Below are positions 38,720-48,607 of a stretch of 64,000 nucleotides of DNA, piece by piece. The notes beneath the pieces were generated by a model that ran no database searches, had not been told where the DNA came from, and worked only from the letters and a program-made list of their open reading frames with translations. Source of the stretch: Photobacterium profundum SS9 (GTDB lineage Bacteria > Pseudomonadota > Gammaproteobacteria > Enterobacterales > Vibrionaceae); assembly GCF_000196255.1 (NCBI RefSeq), contig NC_006371.1, positions 1,808,055 through 1,872,054 on the forward strand, given 5' to 3'. How positions within the stretch are numbered: the first letter of the stretch is position 1; each line of letters opens with the position of its first letter. The translations under genes and the position numbers were made by a program.

Positions 38720-40029
38720 CTTACGAATCCCCACAAAATACCTTTGTAGTTCAATCAGTAGACACGCACCTTACCTTCTGATCTAATGAATTCACCACAA
38801 ACACAAAAGATTGAAAGCAAGATGCGTGATATTCAAATACTACACGAGTCGCTGGAAAATCAATGCCCTAACATTCACAAAAAGAGACTCAAATCACTCA
38901 TGGACTCTGTGCAAGCATTGCTTAGCAATGATGCACTTACGCTTACTTTGCTTGGACGTTCGCTTCCTTCAAAGGCCAAAACGAAACACTGTATTAAGCG
39001 CGTTGACCGTTTATTAGGTAACAATCACCTGCACCACGACAGACTCGATATTTATCGTTGGCACTGTCATCAATTTTGTTCGGTCAATCCACAACCTATT
39101 GTCTTAGTCGATTGGGCTGATATTCGCGAATACGAACGACTCATGGTACTAAGAGCTTCTATTGCTGTAGAAGGACGTTCTGTTACGCTTTTCGAGCAAA
39201 CTTTCACCTTTAAAAACTACAATTCTCCGCGCAGTCATCAGCAGTTTCTCGATAATTTCAAAGCTGTTTTGCCTTCGCATGTCATCCCCATTATCGTGAC
39301 TGATGCTGGCTTTCGTAATACCTGGTTTAGGCAGGTTGATGACATGGATTGGTGTTATCTTGGACGTGTCAGAGGAGACGTAAACGTCTTAATAAAAAAC
39401 CAATGGCAACACATCAAGCAGTTGTTTATTAAAGCGAATAGCAAACCTAAATATGTAGGATTCACACAGCTTGCCAAACGAAAACCATTACAATGTCATC
39501 TTCATCTCTATAAAAAACAAACACCTAAAAAACGTAAAGACCGACCAAAAGGTCGAGAGCATTTCTCCGCCCAAGCCGTCCATAAGAAGTCAGCACTAGA
39601 ACCTTGGTTGCTGGCGACTAATCTCCCAACAGATATATTTTCATCTCGGTGTATCGTCAGGCTCTACACCAAACGTATGCAAATTGAAGAAACGTTCCGT
39701 GACTTAAAAAGTCCGCAATACGGTTTTGGCTTACGCCAAAGCCGTACCCATGATCCTAAACGGTTCGATATTTTGCTGCTCATTGGTCTGCTCGCTTTTA
39801 TGATCTATTGGTGGTTTGGAATAATTGCAGAGCATAACGGTTGGCACCGTCATTTTCAGGCAAATTCAGTAAAAGACCGACGAGTTTTATCATTTGTTAG
39901 GCTAGGAAAAGAGGTCTTCCGACGGCTGGAATATCACATCAACGAACCAGCAATACGTTGGGCGCAATGCACCCTTATTCTAATGGCGAGGAAGAGTTAT
40001 CGTGCGTAAATTATGTGGGGATTCCCCAG
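38720..40029 (+). mobile_element. IS10-like element, copy C
   Basis: 1310 bp with 9-bp duplication CGCCGAACA on both sides (38711-38719, 40030-40038), inside the attC R box. Confidence 0.93.
38786..40009 (+). CDS. IS10-like transposase, copy C
   Basis: 407 residues, identical in sequence to copy B as far as can be read. Intact DDE residues. Confidence 0.95.
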   Translation: MNSPQTQKIESKMRDIQILHESLENQCPNIHKKRLKSLMDSVQALLSNDALTLTLLGRSLPSKAKTKHCIKRVDRLLGNNHLHHDRLDIYRWHCHQFCSVNPQPIVLVDWADIREYERLMVLRASIAVEGRSVTLFEQTFTFKNYNSPRSHQQFLDNFKAVLPSHVIPIIVTDAGFRNTWFRQVDDMDWCYLGRVRGDVNVLIKNQWQHIKQLFIKANSKPKYVGFTQLAKRKPLQCHLHLYKKQTPKKRKDRPKGREHFSAQAVHKKSALEPWLLATNLPTDIFSSRCIVRLYTKRMQIEETFRDLKSPQYGFGLRQSRTHDPKRFDILLLIGLLAFMIYWWFGIIAEHNGWHRHFQANSVKDRRVLSFVRLGKEVFRRLEYHINEPAIRWAQCTLILMARKSYRA

Positions 40030-40102
40030 CGCCGAACATAAGTTGCACCACGGCTAACTCACCAAGCGCACTGAACTCCATACCAAAACTGCGGAGTAAA
40101 AC

Positions 40103-41868
40103 GTAACTTCTCAATAAGCCGAGGCAGGGTGGGCTTTCTGGAGCACCAGAGAGCCTAAAGATGGGATTACATTACTTTGAGAAATTCGGTCGTTGAGATA
40201 TTTCCAGAAGGAAACCCCTAATTTTCGGCACGTTTTTTTCAGGCTGGAAAAGGTATCTCGGCATTGTCGGCCAAGATCACTACGAGTACCTCCACTGACT
40301 TTGCGCCGCTTGACCTGCTCCCTTAGATCATTTTCGCTTCCATTTGTATGGATTGGAATTTCTGGTCGTTCCAATACCAGCAATAAGCTTGATTTTAATT
40401 TGTTTAACCGCTTTAGTTGCTGATTAAGGAGCTCATAGCGGGTTTTTCTGAGTAAATAGCCGATCGAACTCCTTCGACAGGGCTGATTTCTTCGTGTCGC
40501 AAGGCTGTTTTTTGTATTCTTTCAGCTCCTTGTAGAACGACCAAATCTCATCACGTACTTGTGCGATGTCTTCTCGATGTCCCTCATTCAACGGAATAAG
40601 CTTGTGGACCAACCGCTCCGCATGTACCCAGCACAAACCATGTTGTAGAACCTTAAACTGTCCAGCACCATCACTGATCACAGCGAGTTTACCCAAAGCT
40701 TCATTCTCTGACGCGCAACCCAATAGGGCACCTTCAGTCGCTATTTGAATATGCCTTTTTACGACAATACCCAGCTGAACTAGATGAGCAGACCATTCCT
40801 CCTCACATCCAAAGTTGGTCACTGGTGTGTTTGCTAACAATGCTAACTGGGGAGCAGGGAGTTTATTTGTCGCCATATAGTTTAGTGCGCAGGTGTTCAC
40901 CTGATAACCCTTGTTTCCAGCCCGAAGGAGTGACAGGAAGTTGATCCGATTTTTTCGGTCTGAACTTTGAAACCAAGCAAACCACTCATTGCCTATGTGG
41001 GTGACAAAACCGTTCTTGCCCTGATGCCTAGCTCCGGTGTCATCTGTTGTGATATAGCCAGTGCTTTGCAGGCCTGCAGCCAGAAGTTCGGCTTTTTCTT
41101 CATGCAAATCATCATGATTTTCGGTCAATAAGCGATTTAATTGGCCACTGGAAATATCGATACCCCATTCTCTAAGTTGTTCCAACAACAGAGGCTGAGT
41201 GACCTGACATTGATGATACTGATAGAGGATGTAGCTTCTTAGTCGAGTGCCAAAGTGTTGGCCTGCTAGTCCATTAGGCAAGGTAGCGGTAACCGTCGAA
41301 CCATCAGGTAATAGATAGCAAGCTAAGCGATAACGTACATTGCACGACTGTATCTCTAGCTCTTGGACGACAAAATCTCGGTAGCCCTTGAATCGTGCCC
41401 CGATAGGTAAAGGTTGTTCTGGCTGGACAATGTTATCCTGATGAATGGTCAGCGTTTGATTTTTGCTACGCTTGGTAGAGCCGGACCGTTTGTTATCAGT
41501 CGAGCCTTGGTCTGACTTTTCATCGGTATTTGTGTCGAGTTTACTCGGCTTGAACTTGGGCCGTTTTTTCTGCCCTTTTAGTACGTTGATCTCGTCTTTA
41601 AGGAGGGTGATTTCTTCTTGTTGGCGCTCAACCGTATCGGAAAGCTGCTCAATGATCCCAATTAAGCCTTTTACCAAAGGGGTTTGCTCTGACTCTGGAA
41701 TGTCTGGGAGATTAATTTTCATTGAGACAAAAGGCTCTACGTGGTTAGAGGCTACTATTTTGAAGGTTTGAAAGGATCAATCAAGCCGATCTTAGAGATC
41801 CTAACATTAATTTTAAAAACACTATCAGGATCACTCTTCGCTTATGCCCCGACTTATTGAGAAGTTAC
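40103..41868 (-). mobile_element. IS66-family element, copy 2
   Basis: 1766 bp, one base longer than copies 1 and 3. True 8-bp duplication AGTAAAAC at 40095-40102 and 41869-41876, inside attC site 4. Opposite orientation to copies 1 and 3. Confidence 0.93.
40111..41722 (-). pseudogene. IS66-family transposase, copy 2, frameshifted
   Basis: One extra A in an A run (five instead of four, near 40443-40447) shifts the frame after about residue 426 (LFTQKNPL-stop); the last 90-110 codons continue in another frame. Otherwise the same as copies 1 and 3. It could be complemented by the other copies. Confidence 0.9.
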
Positions 41869-41933
41869 AGTAAAACGTGTCAACTTCATGTTTTTGTTAG
41901 AAGTTTTCCCTCCAACTTTTTAGTAAAGTATTG

Positions 41934-42470
41934 TTACATACCAACAATTTTGAGGTTGCCTATATACTTCAACTTCGTGTTATGTGCTAAATCTTTTGGT
42001 GTAGTCTGGCTGAAAAATTTCTCCAATTTAACCCCTGCGTTTTTATAAGCAAAGGCAACCAATTCTGAACAATAGAAATCAGATTCAGGATCTATTAAAT
42101 TTGAAATGGTTGGTATTATTCCTGCAACTGAGATACCGACACCACTAGATCCAATTGCACCAGATAAATCATACGATTTATCTATTTGCTTTTTAGCATA
42201 ATTAACAATATTATTCTTTTGGGCTTCAGTTAAGTTAGGCATTCTATAAACAGCAGCATGTAAGTCACCTTTTAGAACATCTATTAATTTATTCTTTTTC
42301 ACAAAAGGGTCAATTGCCTCGATGACATGCTCTCCACCAATATAAAGTCTCGCATGACTAAACTTTGACGATGTGGCAATTTTAACTATTTTAGAAACAG
42401 GATCACTTGTAGTTGATAAAATAATATCCCCTTTTTCCAACTTCCCCATTGATATTGCTTTCATTGCCAT
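41934..42470 (-). CDS. Cassette-borne YiiX/NlpC-P60-like papain-fold hydrolase
   Basis: 178 residues. The permuted NlpC/P60 pattern is visible: GDIILSTTSDPVSKIVKIAT, then FSHARLYIGGEHVIEAID with the catalytic His, and DFYCSELVAFAYKNAG with the Cys. Such enzymes cleave amide or ester bonds in lipids or peptides. No signal peptide. It is the second gene of a two-gene cassette, 11 bp after the lipoprotein gene; the attC follows 31 bp downstream. Confidence 0.75.
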   Translation of the reverse strand: MAMKAISMGKLEKGDIILSTTSDPVSKIVKIATSSKFSHARLYIGGEHVIEAIDPFVKKNKLIDVLKGDLHAAVYRMPNLTEAQKNNIVNYAKKQIDKSYDLSGAIGSSGVGISVAGIIPTISNLIDPESDFYCSELVAFAYKNAGVKLEKFFSQTTPKDLAHNTKLKYIGNLKIVGM

Positions 42471-42481
42471 TATATTTATCC

Positions 42482-42982
42482 TTATTTACCCGTATAAGAC
42501 ACCCAAGTAACATGAATGTTTTGATGAGTTAAGTTTGATTTTATCTTTATAGATTTCAACTCTATCCCCATAAGGCTTTCAGCGTCGACATTATAAAATA
42601 AGACCCCCGAAGATTGCCCTCTAGCAATAAATTTATATTCAATATCATTAGAGTCCATAACTCGAACTTCAAATTTGATTTCATGTTCAGGAAAGTCAGA
42701 TGAAATAAACACATCTTCACCACCTTGGAAATTTTCATCTGAGCCTCGAGTAAAAAAATCCAGCTTATCAGGTTCACTACCATCAAAAACAATCTGTAGC
42801 ATTTGAATTCGATTCAGTGCCTTTGCATGAGTTTTAAACTCATGCCATTGTTCTGCTTTTAGTGTCGCAATTTTACCTATCTCAACAATGTGCGGATTTC
42901 GGAAAAACTGAGTAAACAAATGATTATCACACCCTGTTAAGTTAGAGGTCATAATCAGGACTGCAAGAAAAACTCGCTTCAA
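42482..42982 (-). CDS. Cassette-borne lipoprotein of unknown function
   Basis: 166 residues from TTG 42982, chosen because AAGGAG stands 6 bases upstream and gives a clean signal peptide MKRVFLAVLIMTSNLTGC (lipobox, Cys 18). The longer frame to 43030 would bury the signal. Mature part is beta-rich, ending NIHVTWVSYTGK. Partner of the hydrolase downstream; the pair travels as one cassette. Confidence 0.7.
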   Translation of the reverse strand: MKRVFLAVLIMTSNLTGCDNHLFTQFFRNPHIVEIGKIATLKAEQWHEFKTHAKALNRIQMLQIVFDGSEPDKLDFFTRGSDENFQGGEDVFISSDFPEHEIKFEVRVMDSNDIEYKFIARGQSSGVLFYNVDAESLMGIELKSIKIKSNLTHQNIHVTWVSYTGK

Positions 42983-43223
42983 ATCCAACTCCTTTATACA
43001 TATGGATTTAGCGTGAGTGCATTTAATCAAAATGCCATAATTAACTATATTCCATCATGAAATTCATGTGGTATCACAAAACCCCTAACAAAAATGGCGT
43101 TATTTGGGATGTATGTCAGCATTAGTTATGTAGATAATGCATAAAATAGTTTTTTATTTGGAGAGTGTATTGAAATTACATTTAATTCAACCTAAATACT
43201 CCACACTAAAAAAAACTTCTAAC

Positions 43224-43321
43224 GTCTAACATAAGTTGCACCACGACCAACTCACCAAGCGCACTGAACTCCATACCAAAACCGCGGAGTAAAACGTGTC
43301 AACTTGATGTGCTTGTTACAA
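43224..43321 (-). repeat. attC site 5
   Basis: 98 bp, GTCTAAC to GTTACAA on the plus strand; same core as the others with one difference (ACCGCGGAG). Confidence 0.8.
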
Positions 43322-43781
43322 CCGATATAACTCAATAACTTAGAGCTAAAATACAGCGTATAACTTTCAACAACAACTCGCTTCTTCTCTTTTGCGATTC
43401 ACTCAACGGTACTCAATAATCACAGAATGAATTATCATTTAAAGCGGCTTAGTAAACGCTGAAGCCAAACACAACACAGATGAGGACTTTTGTTGCGGCA
43501 CACGAATATTGAAGGATGCTTTGCCTACTTGGTAATGAATCTTGAGCCACAAAAGTTGAACCGCAACGGGCGAAATGACCAACACCATCAGTGAAAAATT
43601 GCGGCTAAAGAACTGATTGTTCACGATAGAAACTTGGCAAGAAAGCCTTGTATGCGCCAAGCCTTGAACCGCAATAATCGGCAAACGAAACTCACTGCAA
43701 TTCAACTGACAAGAGATTAAAAGAGCAACCACTTGCCGAAGAGCAAACCATAAAGATTAGGGCTAAGATGGAGGTTGTAAC
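43322..43781 (-). repeat. ORF-less cassette
   Basis: About 460 bp. This copy keeps a 97-codon minus-strand frame (43439-43732), but the frame is broken at different places in the other copies, so it is unlikely to be a gene. Confidence 0.75.
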
Positions 43782-43879
43782 GTCTAACATAAGTTGCACC
43801 ACGGCGAACTCACCAAGCGCACTGAACTCCATACCAAAACTGCGCAGTAAAACGTGTCAACTTGATGTTTTTGTTATAA
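43782..43879 (-). repeat. attC site 6
   Basis: 98 bp, GTCTAAC to GTTATAA; has GCGCAGT where others have GCGGAGT. Confidence 0.8.
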
Positions 43880-44231
43880 TCGATATAAATCAAAAGCTTA
43901 AATCTAAAATACAGCGTATAACGTCCAACAACAACTCGCCTTTTCTCTTTTGCGATTCACTCAACAGCACCCCATAATCATAGAGTGGATTATCACTTAA
44001 AGCGGCTTAGTAAACGCTGAAGCCAAACACAACACAGATGAGGACTTTTGTTGCGGCATGAGAATATTGAAGAATTACACTGCGCAATTGGCAATGAATT
44101 GTGAGCCACAAGATTTAAACCGCAATAACCGACAAACGAAACTCACTGCATTGCGACTGACAAGAGATTAAAAGAGCAACCACTTGCCGAAGAGCAAACC
44201 ATAAAGATTTAGGTAAGATGGAGGTTGTAAC
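43880..44231 (-). repeat. ORF-less cassette, short variant
   Basis: About 352 bp. Lacks the roughly 105 bp found in longer copies between two occurrences of TGAACCGCAA, keeping a single copy of that word. Confidence 0.75.
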
Positions 44232-44329
44232 GTCTAACATAAGTTGCACCACGGCTAACTCACCAAGCGCACTGAACTCCATACCAAAACTGCGGAGTAA
44301 AACGTGTCAACTTGATGTGCTTGTTACAA
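44232..44329 (-). repeat. attC site 7
   Basis: 98 bp, GTCTAAC to GTTACAA, standard core. Confidence 0.8.
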
Positions 44330-44788
44330 CCGATATAATTCAATTACTTAGAGCTAAAATACAGCGTATTACTGTCAACAACAACTTGCCTTTGCTCTTT
44401 TGCGATTCACTCAACAGCACCCTATAATCACAGAATGGATTATTACTTAAAGCGACTTAGTAAACGCTGAAGCCAAACACAACACAGATGAGGACTTTTG
44501 TTGCGGCATGCTAATATTGAAAAACTACCCTGCACACTTGGCAATGAATTTAGAGCCACAAAACTTGAACCGCAACGGCGCAATAACAAACAACATCAGT
44601 GAAAAATTGCGGCTAAAGAACTTATTGTTCACGATAGAAACTTGGCAAGAAAGCCTTGCTTCCTCCAAGCCTTGAACCGCAATAACCGACAAACGAAATT
44701 CACTGCATTTCAACTGACAAGATATTAAAAAAGCGACCACTTGCCGAAGAACAAACCATAAAGATAATGGCAAGATGACGGTTATAAC
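44330..44788 (-). repeat. ORF-less cassette
   Basis: About 459 bp, long variant; no conserved frame. Confidence 0.75.
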
Positions 44789-44886
44789 GTCTAACATAAG
44801 TTGCACCACGACCAACTCACCAAGCGCACTGAACTCCATACCAAAACTGCGGAGTAAAACGTGTCAACTTGATGTTTTTGTTATAA
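44789..44886 (-). repeat. attC site 8
   Basis: 98 bp, GTCTAAC to GTTATAA, standard core. Confidence 0.8.
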
Positions 44887-45010
44887 CCGATACAATTCAA
44901 TCACTTAAATCCACAATACAGCATATAACTTCCAACAACAGATCGCCTTTTCTCTTTTGCGATTCACTCAACGGTACTCAATAATCAATGATTTAATTAT
45001 CACTTAAAGC

Positions 45011-46410
45011 CATAGGTATCTACACAGATTGAGCAAAAAACGAACTGGCTATTTGCCTCATCGCGTTTATCTCATCCATGGTGTAGGTATCTAGTACTTC
45101 ACACATTTGTAGGAAAACCCATAGTCCCGCAAGCAGTGATGGCTGAGTGACAGGCTTTGTTCGCTTAGTTAAACGACCACTCAGCTTAACCAAAAAACCT
45201 TTAAATTCATTAGCTTCATCCGAGCTGTCCGAATAAAGCTTAAATATCAACGTCGTTGCAACACTGGCTGTGATCAGACGCTTTAATATTGACTCCGCAG
45301 TAGTTTGCTGCCATTTTTCTAACTGATGACCATCTGACTTCAATAACTTAAACCAAGATTCAATATTCCAGCGATGGCAATACCACGTTGCAATCTCTGT
45401 TGCATCAACATCCAACACGTTAGACAGCAGATACCATCTTGCTAGCTCTTTACCTTCATCATCCGTGACCAGGCTCATAACAAAGCGACAGGTGGGCGCC
45501 GCTGACGCGAGCTTTTCTGATTTCCGGTGTAACTCAACAGTCGTTTCACCAACAAACAAATAGCCCTCTTTACCTCGAAGAGAAATAACACCTTTCAAGT
45601 CTGGGGAGATTGTTCGACTGATGATTTCAGCCGTTTTAAACTGACCTTCGTGACGGAACGTTGAGCCTTTTTTAGTTCGAGTTAGCCAGTGAACTGAGCC
45701 TAAACGTCTTAAGTCTTTCGCTGAATCTGCTTCTCTATCAACAACATGCACCAGGGGCTTGTCTAAATCTAATTGTTCTTGCCAATGAATGCTGTCAAAG
45801 AGTGAATCTAGGTGACTTTGCTTGGGTTGTAACTCTTGGCTTCGGCATTGATAAATACCGTTGCTTGTCAGTAAGTTAAGACCTGCTGGAGCAATGGGTG
45901 CGCCAGTATTTGCGTCTACCAATAAAGACGCTTGCAGTTCGTAGCCAACATCGAGAGCGTGTGACATCTTAGTTTTATCTAACTTACTATGATGTTTAGC
46001 GAAATTGATATGGCACCAATCATGAGCCATTAATACATATCGACTTTGACTTTCTTTCACACCAGAACGAGCAAGACCCAGCATCGGGCCACTTAGCATA
46101 GGAAAAGTCACATCCTCATTATGATAAAAACGCCATGTTGCTTGTGTCGATGCCCATGATTGTGTGTGGTGACGAAGAGATTTTACACCTGGTGCATTGC
46201 TAGAATTAACTGTCATGTGTTCCATTATAAGGGTCTGATAACGCTTAGATAATCTTGATTCAAGGATACAGGGTAATTGATGTTGTTCAAAAAGAGTCAT
46301 CGTCAATACTAATGAAATGAAAGTTAACTCTCTTGATCGTTGATCCTTAGATCAGTTCCCTTCTCTTGGCCGATTGGTTAATTCGCAACCATTTTGTGTA
46401 GATACCTATG
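45011..46410 (-). mobile_element. 1400-bp IS4-family element, copy 2 (intact)
   Basis: Perfect 16-bp ends CATAGGTATCTACACA and 8-bp duplication CTTAAAGC at 45003-45010 and 46411-46418. Confidence 0.93.
45020..46300 (-). CDS. IS4-family transposase
   Basis: 426 residues from ATG 46300 (a TTG two codons earlier is possible). Contains VLMAHDWCHINFAKH (first Asp), VHVVDREADSAKDLRRL (second Asp), and the IS4 signature YCHRWNIESWFKLLK with Tyr, Arg, Glu and Lys correctly spaced. Distinct from the IS10-like group, nearer to the Tn5/IS50 type in layout. Uninterrupted, presumably active. Confidence 0.92.
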   Translation of the reverse strand: MTLFEQHQLPCILESRLSKRYQTLIMEHMTVNSSNAPGVKSLRHHTQSWASTQATWRFYHNEDVTFPMLSGPMLGLARSGVKESQSRYVLMAHDWCHINFAKHHSKLDKTKMSHALDVGYELQASLLVDANTGAPIAPAGLNLLTSNGIYQCRSQELQPKQSHLDSLFDSIHWQEQLDLDKPLVHVVDREADSAKDLRRLGSVHWLTRTKKGSTFRHEGQFKTAEIISRTISPDLKGVISLRGKEGYLFVGETTVELHRKSEKLASAAPTCRFVMSLVTDDEGKELARWYLLSNVLDVDATEIATWYCHRWNIESWFKLLKSDGHQLEKWQQTTAESILKRLITASVATTLIFKLYSDSSDEANEFKGFLVKLSGRLTKRTKPVTQPSLLAGLWVFLQMCEVLDTYTMDEINAMRQIASSFFAQSV

Positions 46411-46755
46411 CTTAAAGCGACTTAGTAAACGCTGAAGCCAAACACAGCACAGATGAGGACTTTTGTTGCAGCACGCGAAAATTGAAGAATGCCTTTGCCT
46501 ACTTGGCAATGAATTTAGTACCACAAATTTTGAACCGCAACGGGCGTAAAAACATACATCATCAATGAAAAATTGCGGCTAAAGAACTTATTGAGCGAGA
46601 TAGAAAATTGGACAGAAAGTATTGTATGCGCCAAGCCTTGAACCGCAATAACTAACAAACGAAATTCACTGCAATTCGACTGAAAAGAAATTGAAAGAGC
46701 TTCCACTTACCGAAGGCCAAACCATAAAGATTAGGGTTAAGATGAAGGTTGTAAC

Positions 46756-46852
46756 GCCGAACATAAGTTGCACCACGACTAACTAACCAAGCGCACAAAC
46801 TTCATACCAAAACTGCGGAGTAAAACGTGTCAACTTGATGTTTTTGTTAGGT
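46756..46852 (-). repeat. attC site 9
   Basis: 97 bp, GCCGAAC to GTTAGGT; small loss in the central part (GCGCACAAACTTC). Confidence 0.78.
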
Positions 46853-46905
46853 TATTATCATACAAACACTGACACTACTGATTAAGTACAATAGTGCCAG
46901 TCCTA

Positions 46906-47079
46906 TTAGGGCTTATCCTTGCTATTTTTTAGCTTTATATAAATTCGCCTTAACACTTCAAATATTGATAAAGTAATTATTGATAGGAAAATAACATTGC
47001 TCCCAAATACACTTGATAACAATAAGATGATTACAACAACAACAATAGATACAGCAATCAACTTAAACTTATCAACCAT
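46906..47079 (-). CDS. 57-residue membrane protein, second gene of a two-gene cassette
   Basis: Starts MVDKFKLIAVSIVVVVIILL and has two hydrophobic stretches, then a basic tail (RRIYIKLKNSKDKP). Its ATG overlaps the end of the preceding gene by eight bases, so the two are coupled. About 50 bp separate its stop from the attC. Too short for routine gene calling but well placed. Confidence 0.55.
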   Translation of the reverse strand: MVDKFKLIAVSIVVVVIILLLSSVFGSNVIFLSIITLSIFEVLRRIYIKLKNSKDKP

Positions 47080-47458
47080 TTAGCAACTCCGGGTACATAG
47101 CGTAGGTTGTTTGAAGCCAACGTCCAGTTACACCGCTTCTTTTTGCAAAAGCCATCACTTGACTATGTGTACAATCAGTATTTTTGTATATAGCCCTAAC
47201 GGTACTACCTATTACAGCTCCAGCCCAAAATGAAGCATATAAACCAGCACCAACTGTACCAGTACGCGCAACCGCAGACATTTTAAGAGGTTTAACTGCA
47301 CCACCAGATATAGCCATAGTTTTATCAATTCTATCGATCATAGCCCAAACGAGAGCAGCAGAGCCTGCAACTGTCTTTGTTGTTGGTAAGTTCATCAATT
47401 TCAGATTGCCATCAATATCTTTTTGTACCAATGATAAGTTTATTTTGCATGAAACCAT
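47072..47458 (-). CDS. Cassette-borne protein of unknown function, membrane-associated
   Basis: 128 residues. GAGG lies 8 bases upstream of ATG 47458. Two Gly/Ala-rich hydrophobic segments (AGSAALVWAMIDRI and GAGLYASFWAGAVIGSTV) suggest membrane insertion, followed by a cysteine-containing polar end. First gene of a two-gene cassette. A pore-like toxin with the small downstream protein as partner is one speculation; no family is recognised. Confidence 0.55.
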   Translation of the reverse strand: MVSCKINLSLVQKDIDGNLKLMNLPTTKTVAGSAALVWAMIDRIDKTMAISGGAVKPLKMSAVARTGTVGAGLYASFWAGAVIGSTVRAIYKNTDCTHSQVMAFAKRSGVTGRWLQTTYAMYPELLNG

Positions 47459-47581
47459 CGAAAAGTCCTCTTTAAAATAGAGAACACTAGCAGCTTACAA
47501 TTATGTACCAAAATCCAACTTACACTTTTTCGAGGTGAACCGCACTTAAATGGAAATGATGTAGCAACTCGAAAACCTAAC

Positions 47582-47679
47582 GTCTAACATAAGTTGCACC
47601 ACGGCTAACTCACCAAGCGCACTGAACTCCATACCAAAACTGCGGAGTAAAACGTGTCAACTTGATGTGCTTGTTACAA
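47582..47679 (-). repeat. attC site 10
   Basis: 98 bp, GTCTAAC to GTTACAA, standard core. Confidence 0.8.
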
Positions 47680-48107
47680 CCGATATGATTCAATAACTTA
47701 GAACTATAATACAATATCTACCTTTCAACAACAGCTTCCCTTTCTCTTTTGCGATCCACTCAACGCGACTCAATAATCACAAGCCAAATCACCACTTAAA
47801 GCGACTTAGTAAGCGCTGAAGCCAAACACAATACAGATGAGAACTTTTGTTGCGGCACGCGAAAATTGAAGTATTACCCTGCACACTTGGCAGTGAATTT
47901 AGAGCCACAAAGTTGAACCGCAACTGGCGCTATAACCAACACCATCAGTGAACAATTGCGGCTAAAGAACGTATTGTTTCCACCAAGCCCAAAACCGCAA
48001 TAGCCGACAAACGAAATTCATGGCAATTCGACTGAAAAGATATTAGATGAGCTTCCACTTGCCGAAGAGGAAACCATAAAGATTAGGGCTAAGATGGAGG
48101 TTGTAAC
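47680..48107 (-). repeat. ORF-less cassette
   Basis: About 428 bp, with a deletion of some 30 bp relative to the long variant (the segment between AAGAACGTATTG and TTTCCACCAAGCC). Confidence 0.72.
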
Positions 48108-48205
48108 GTCTAACATAAGTTGCACCACGACCAACTCACCAAGCGCACTGAACTTCATACCAAAACTGCGGAGTAAAACGTGTCAACTTCATGTTTTTGT
48201 TATAC
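48108..48205 (-). repeat. attC site 11
   Basis: 98 bp, GTCTAAC to GTTATAC; overlaps the stop codon of the adjoining membrane-protein gene. Confidence 0.8.
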
Positions 48206-48502
48206 ATTTTGAGTCGCATAACTTCCAAGCTCAAAGGCAAGTTGCGTCACAAAAACTACGCAAAAAAATGTACTACTATAGATAAGAGCACGAGCTGTCG
48301 GGAAAGCGTAAAATCGCTTAAGCATCATAAAAGGGGTAATAAAGTAAAGAGCAGTTGACGCTAATAACACTATCGGACTCCAACCCATGATATACACTAC
48401 AAACGAAATAATAAAAATGAGTATACTCGGAACAGCTATAAGCAAGGCAACCCTACCGAAGCCGAGATTTGTCTTTGCATCCTTTTTATTTAAGAAAGGC
48501 AC
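48200..48502 (-). CDS. Cassette-borne small membrane protein
   Basis: 100 residues from GTG 48502 with three hydrophobic segments (GRVALLIAVPSILIFIISFV; SPIVLLASTALYFITPFMML; TFFCVVFVTQLAF). The open frame extends further upstream with hydrophobic codons but no ATG, GTG or TTG, so the true N-terminus is uncertain. No family recognised. Its stop lies in the attC R box. Confidence 0.55.
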   Translation of the reverse strand: MPFLNKKDAKTNLGFGRVALLIAVPSILIFIISFVVYIMGWSPIVLLASTALYFITPFMMLKRFYAFPTARALIYSSTFFCVVFVTQLAFELGSYATQNV

Positions 48503-48607
48503 TAAACCCGCGATAATTATAATTTGAGTAAAAAATGCTAATATATATATCCCTATAATTATATTAACTTGCTAATTGTGTATTAAACTGATGTATAACG
48601 CCGAACA

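Larger units (their letters stand above)
38712..41902 (-). repeat. attC site 4, interrupted twice
   Basis: The site is split: R box 38712-38718, IS10-like copy C, then 40031-40102, IS66 copy 2, and 41869-41902 (ending GTTAGAA). Removing both insertions and their duplications restores a normal 98-bp attC. Confidence 0.8.
44887..46755 (-). repeat. ORF-less cassette interrupted by the 1400-bp IS4-family element
   Basis: Cassette sequence at 44887-45010 resumes at 46419 after the element and one duplication. Without the insertion it is about 461 bp, the long variant. Confidence 0.75.

Noticed and set aside
43439..43732. 97-codon minus-strand frame in a repeated cassette (also 44525-44839, 46515-46706, 50793-50984, 51352-51567)
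   Set aside because: The frames break at different places in sister copies and have no consistent start, so they look like chance frames in a non-coding cassette.
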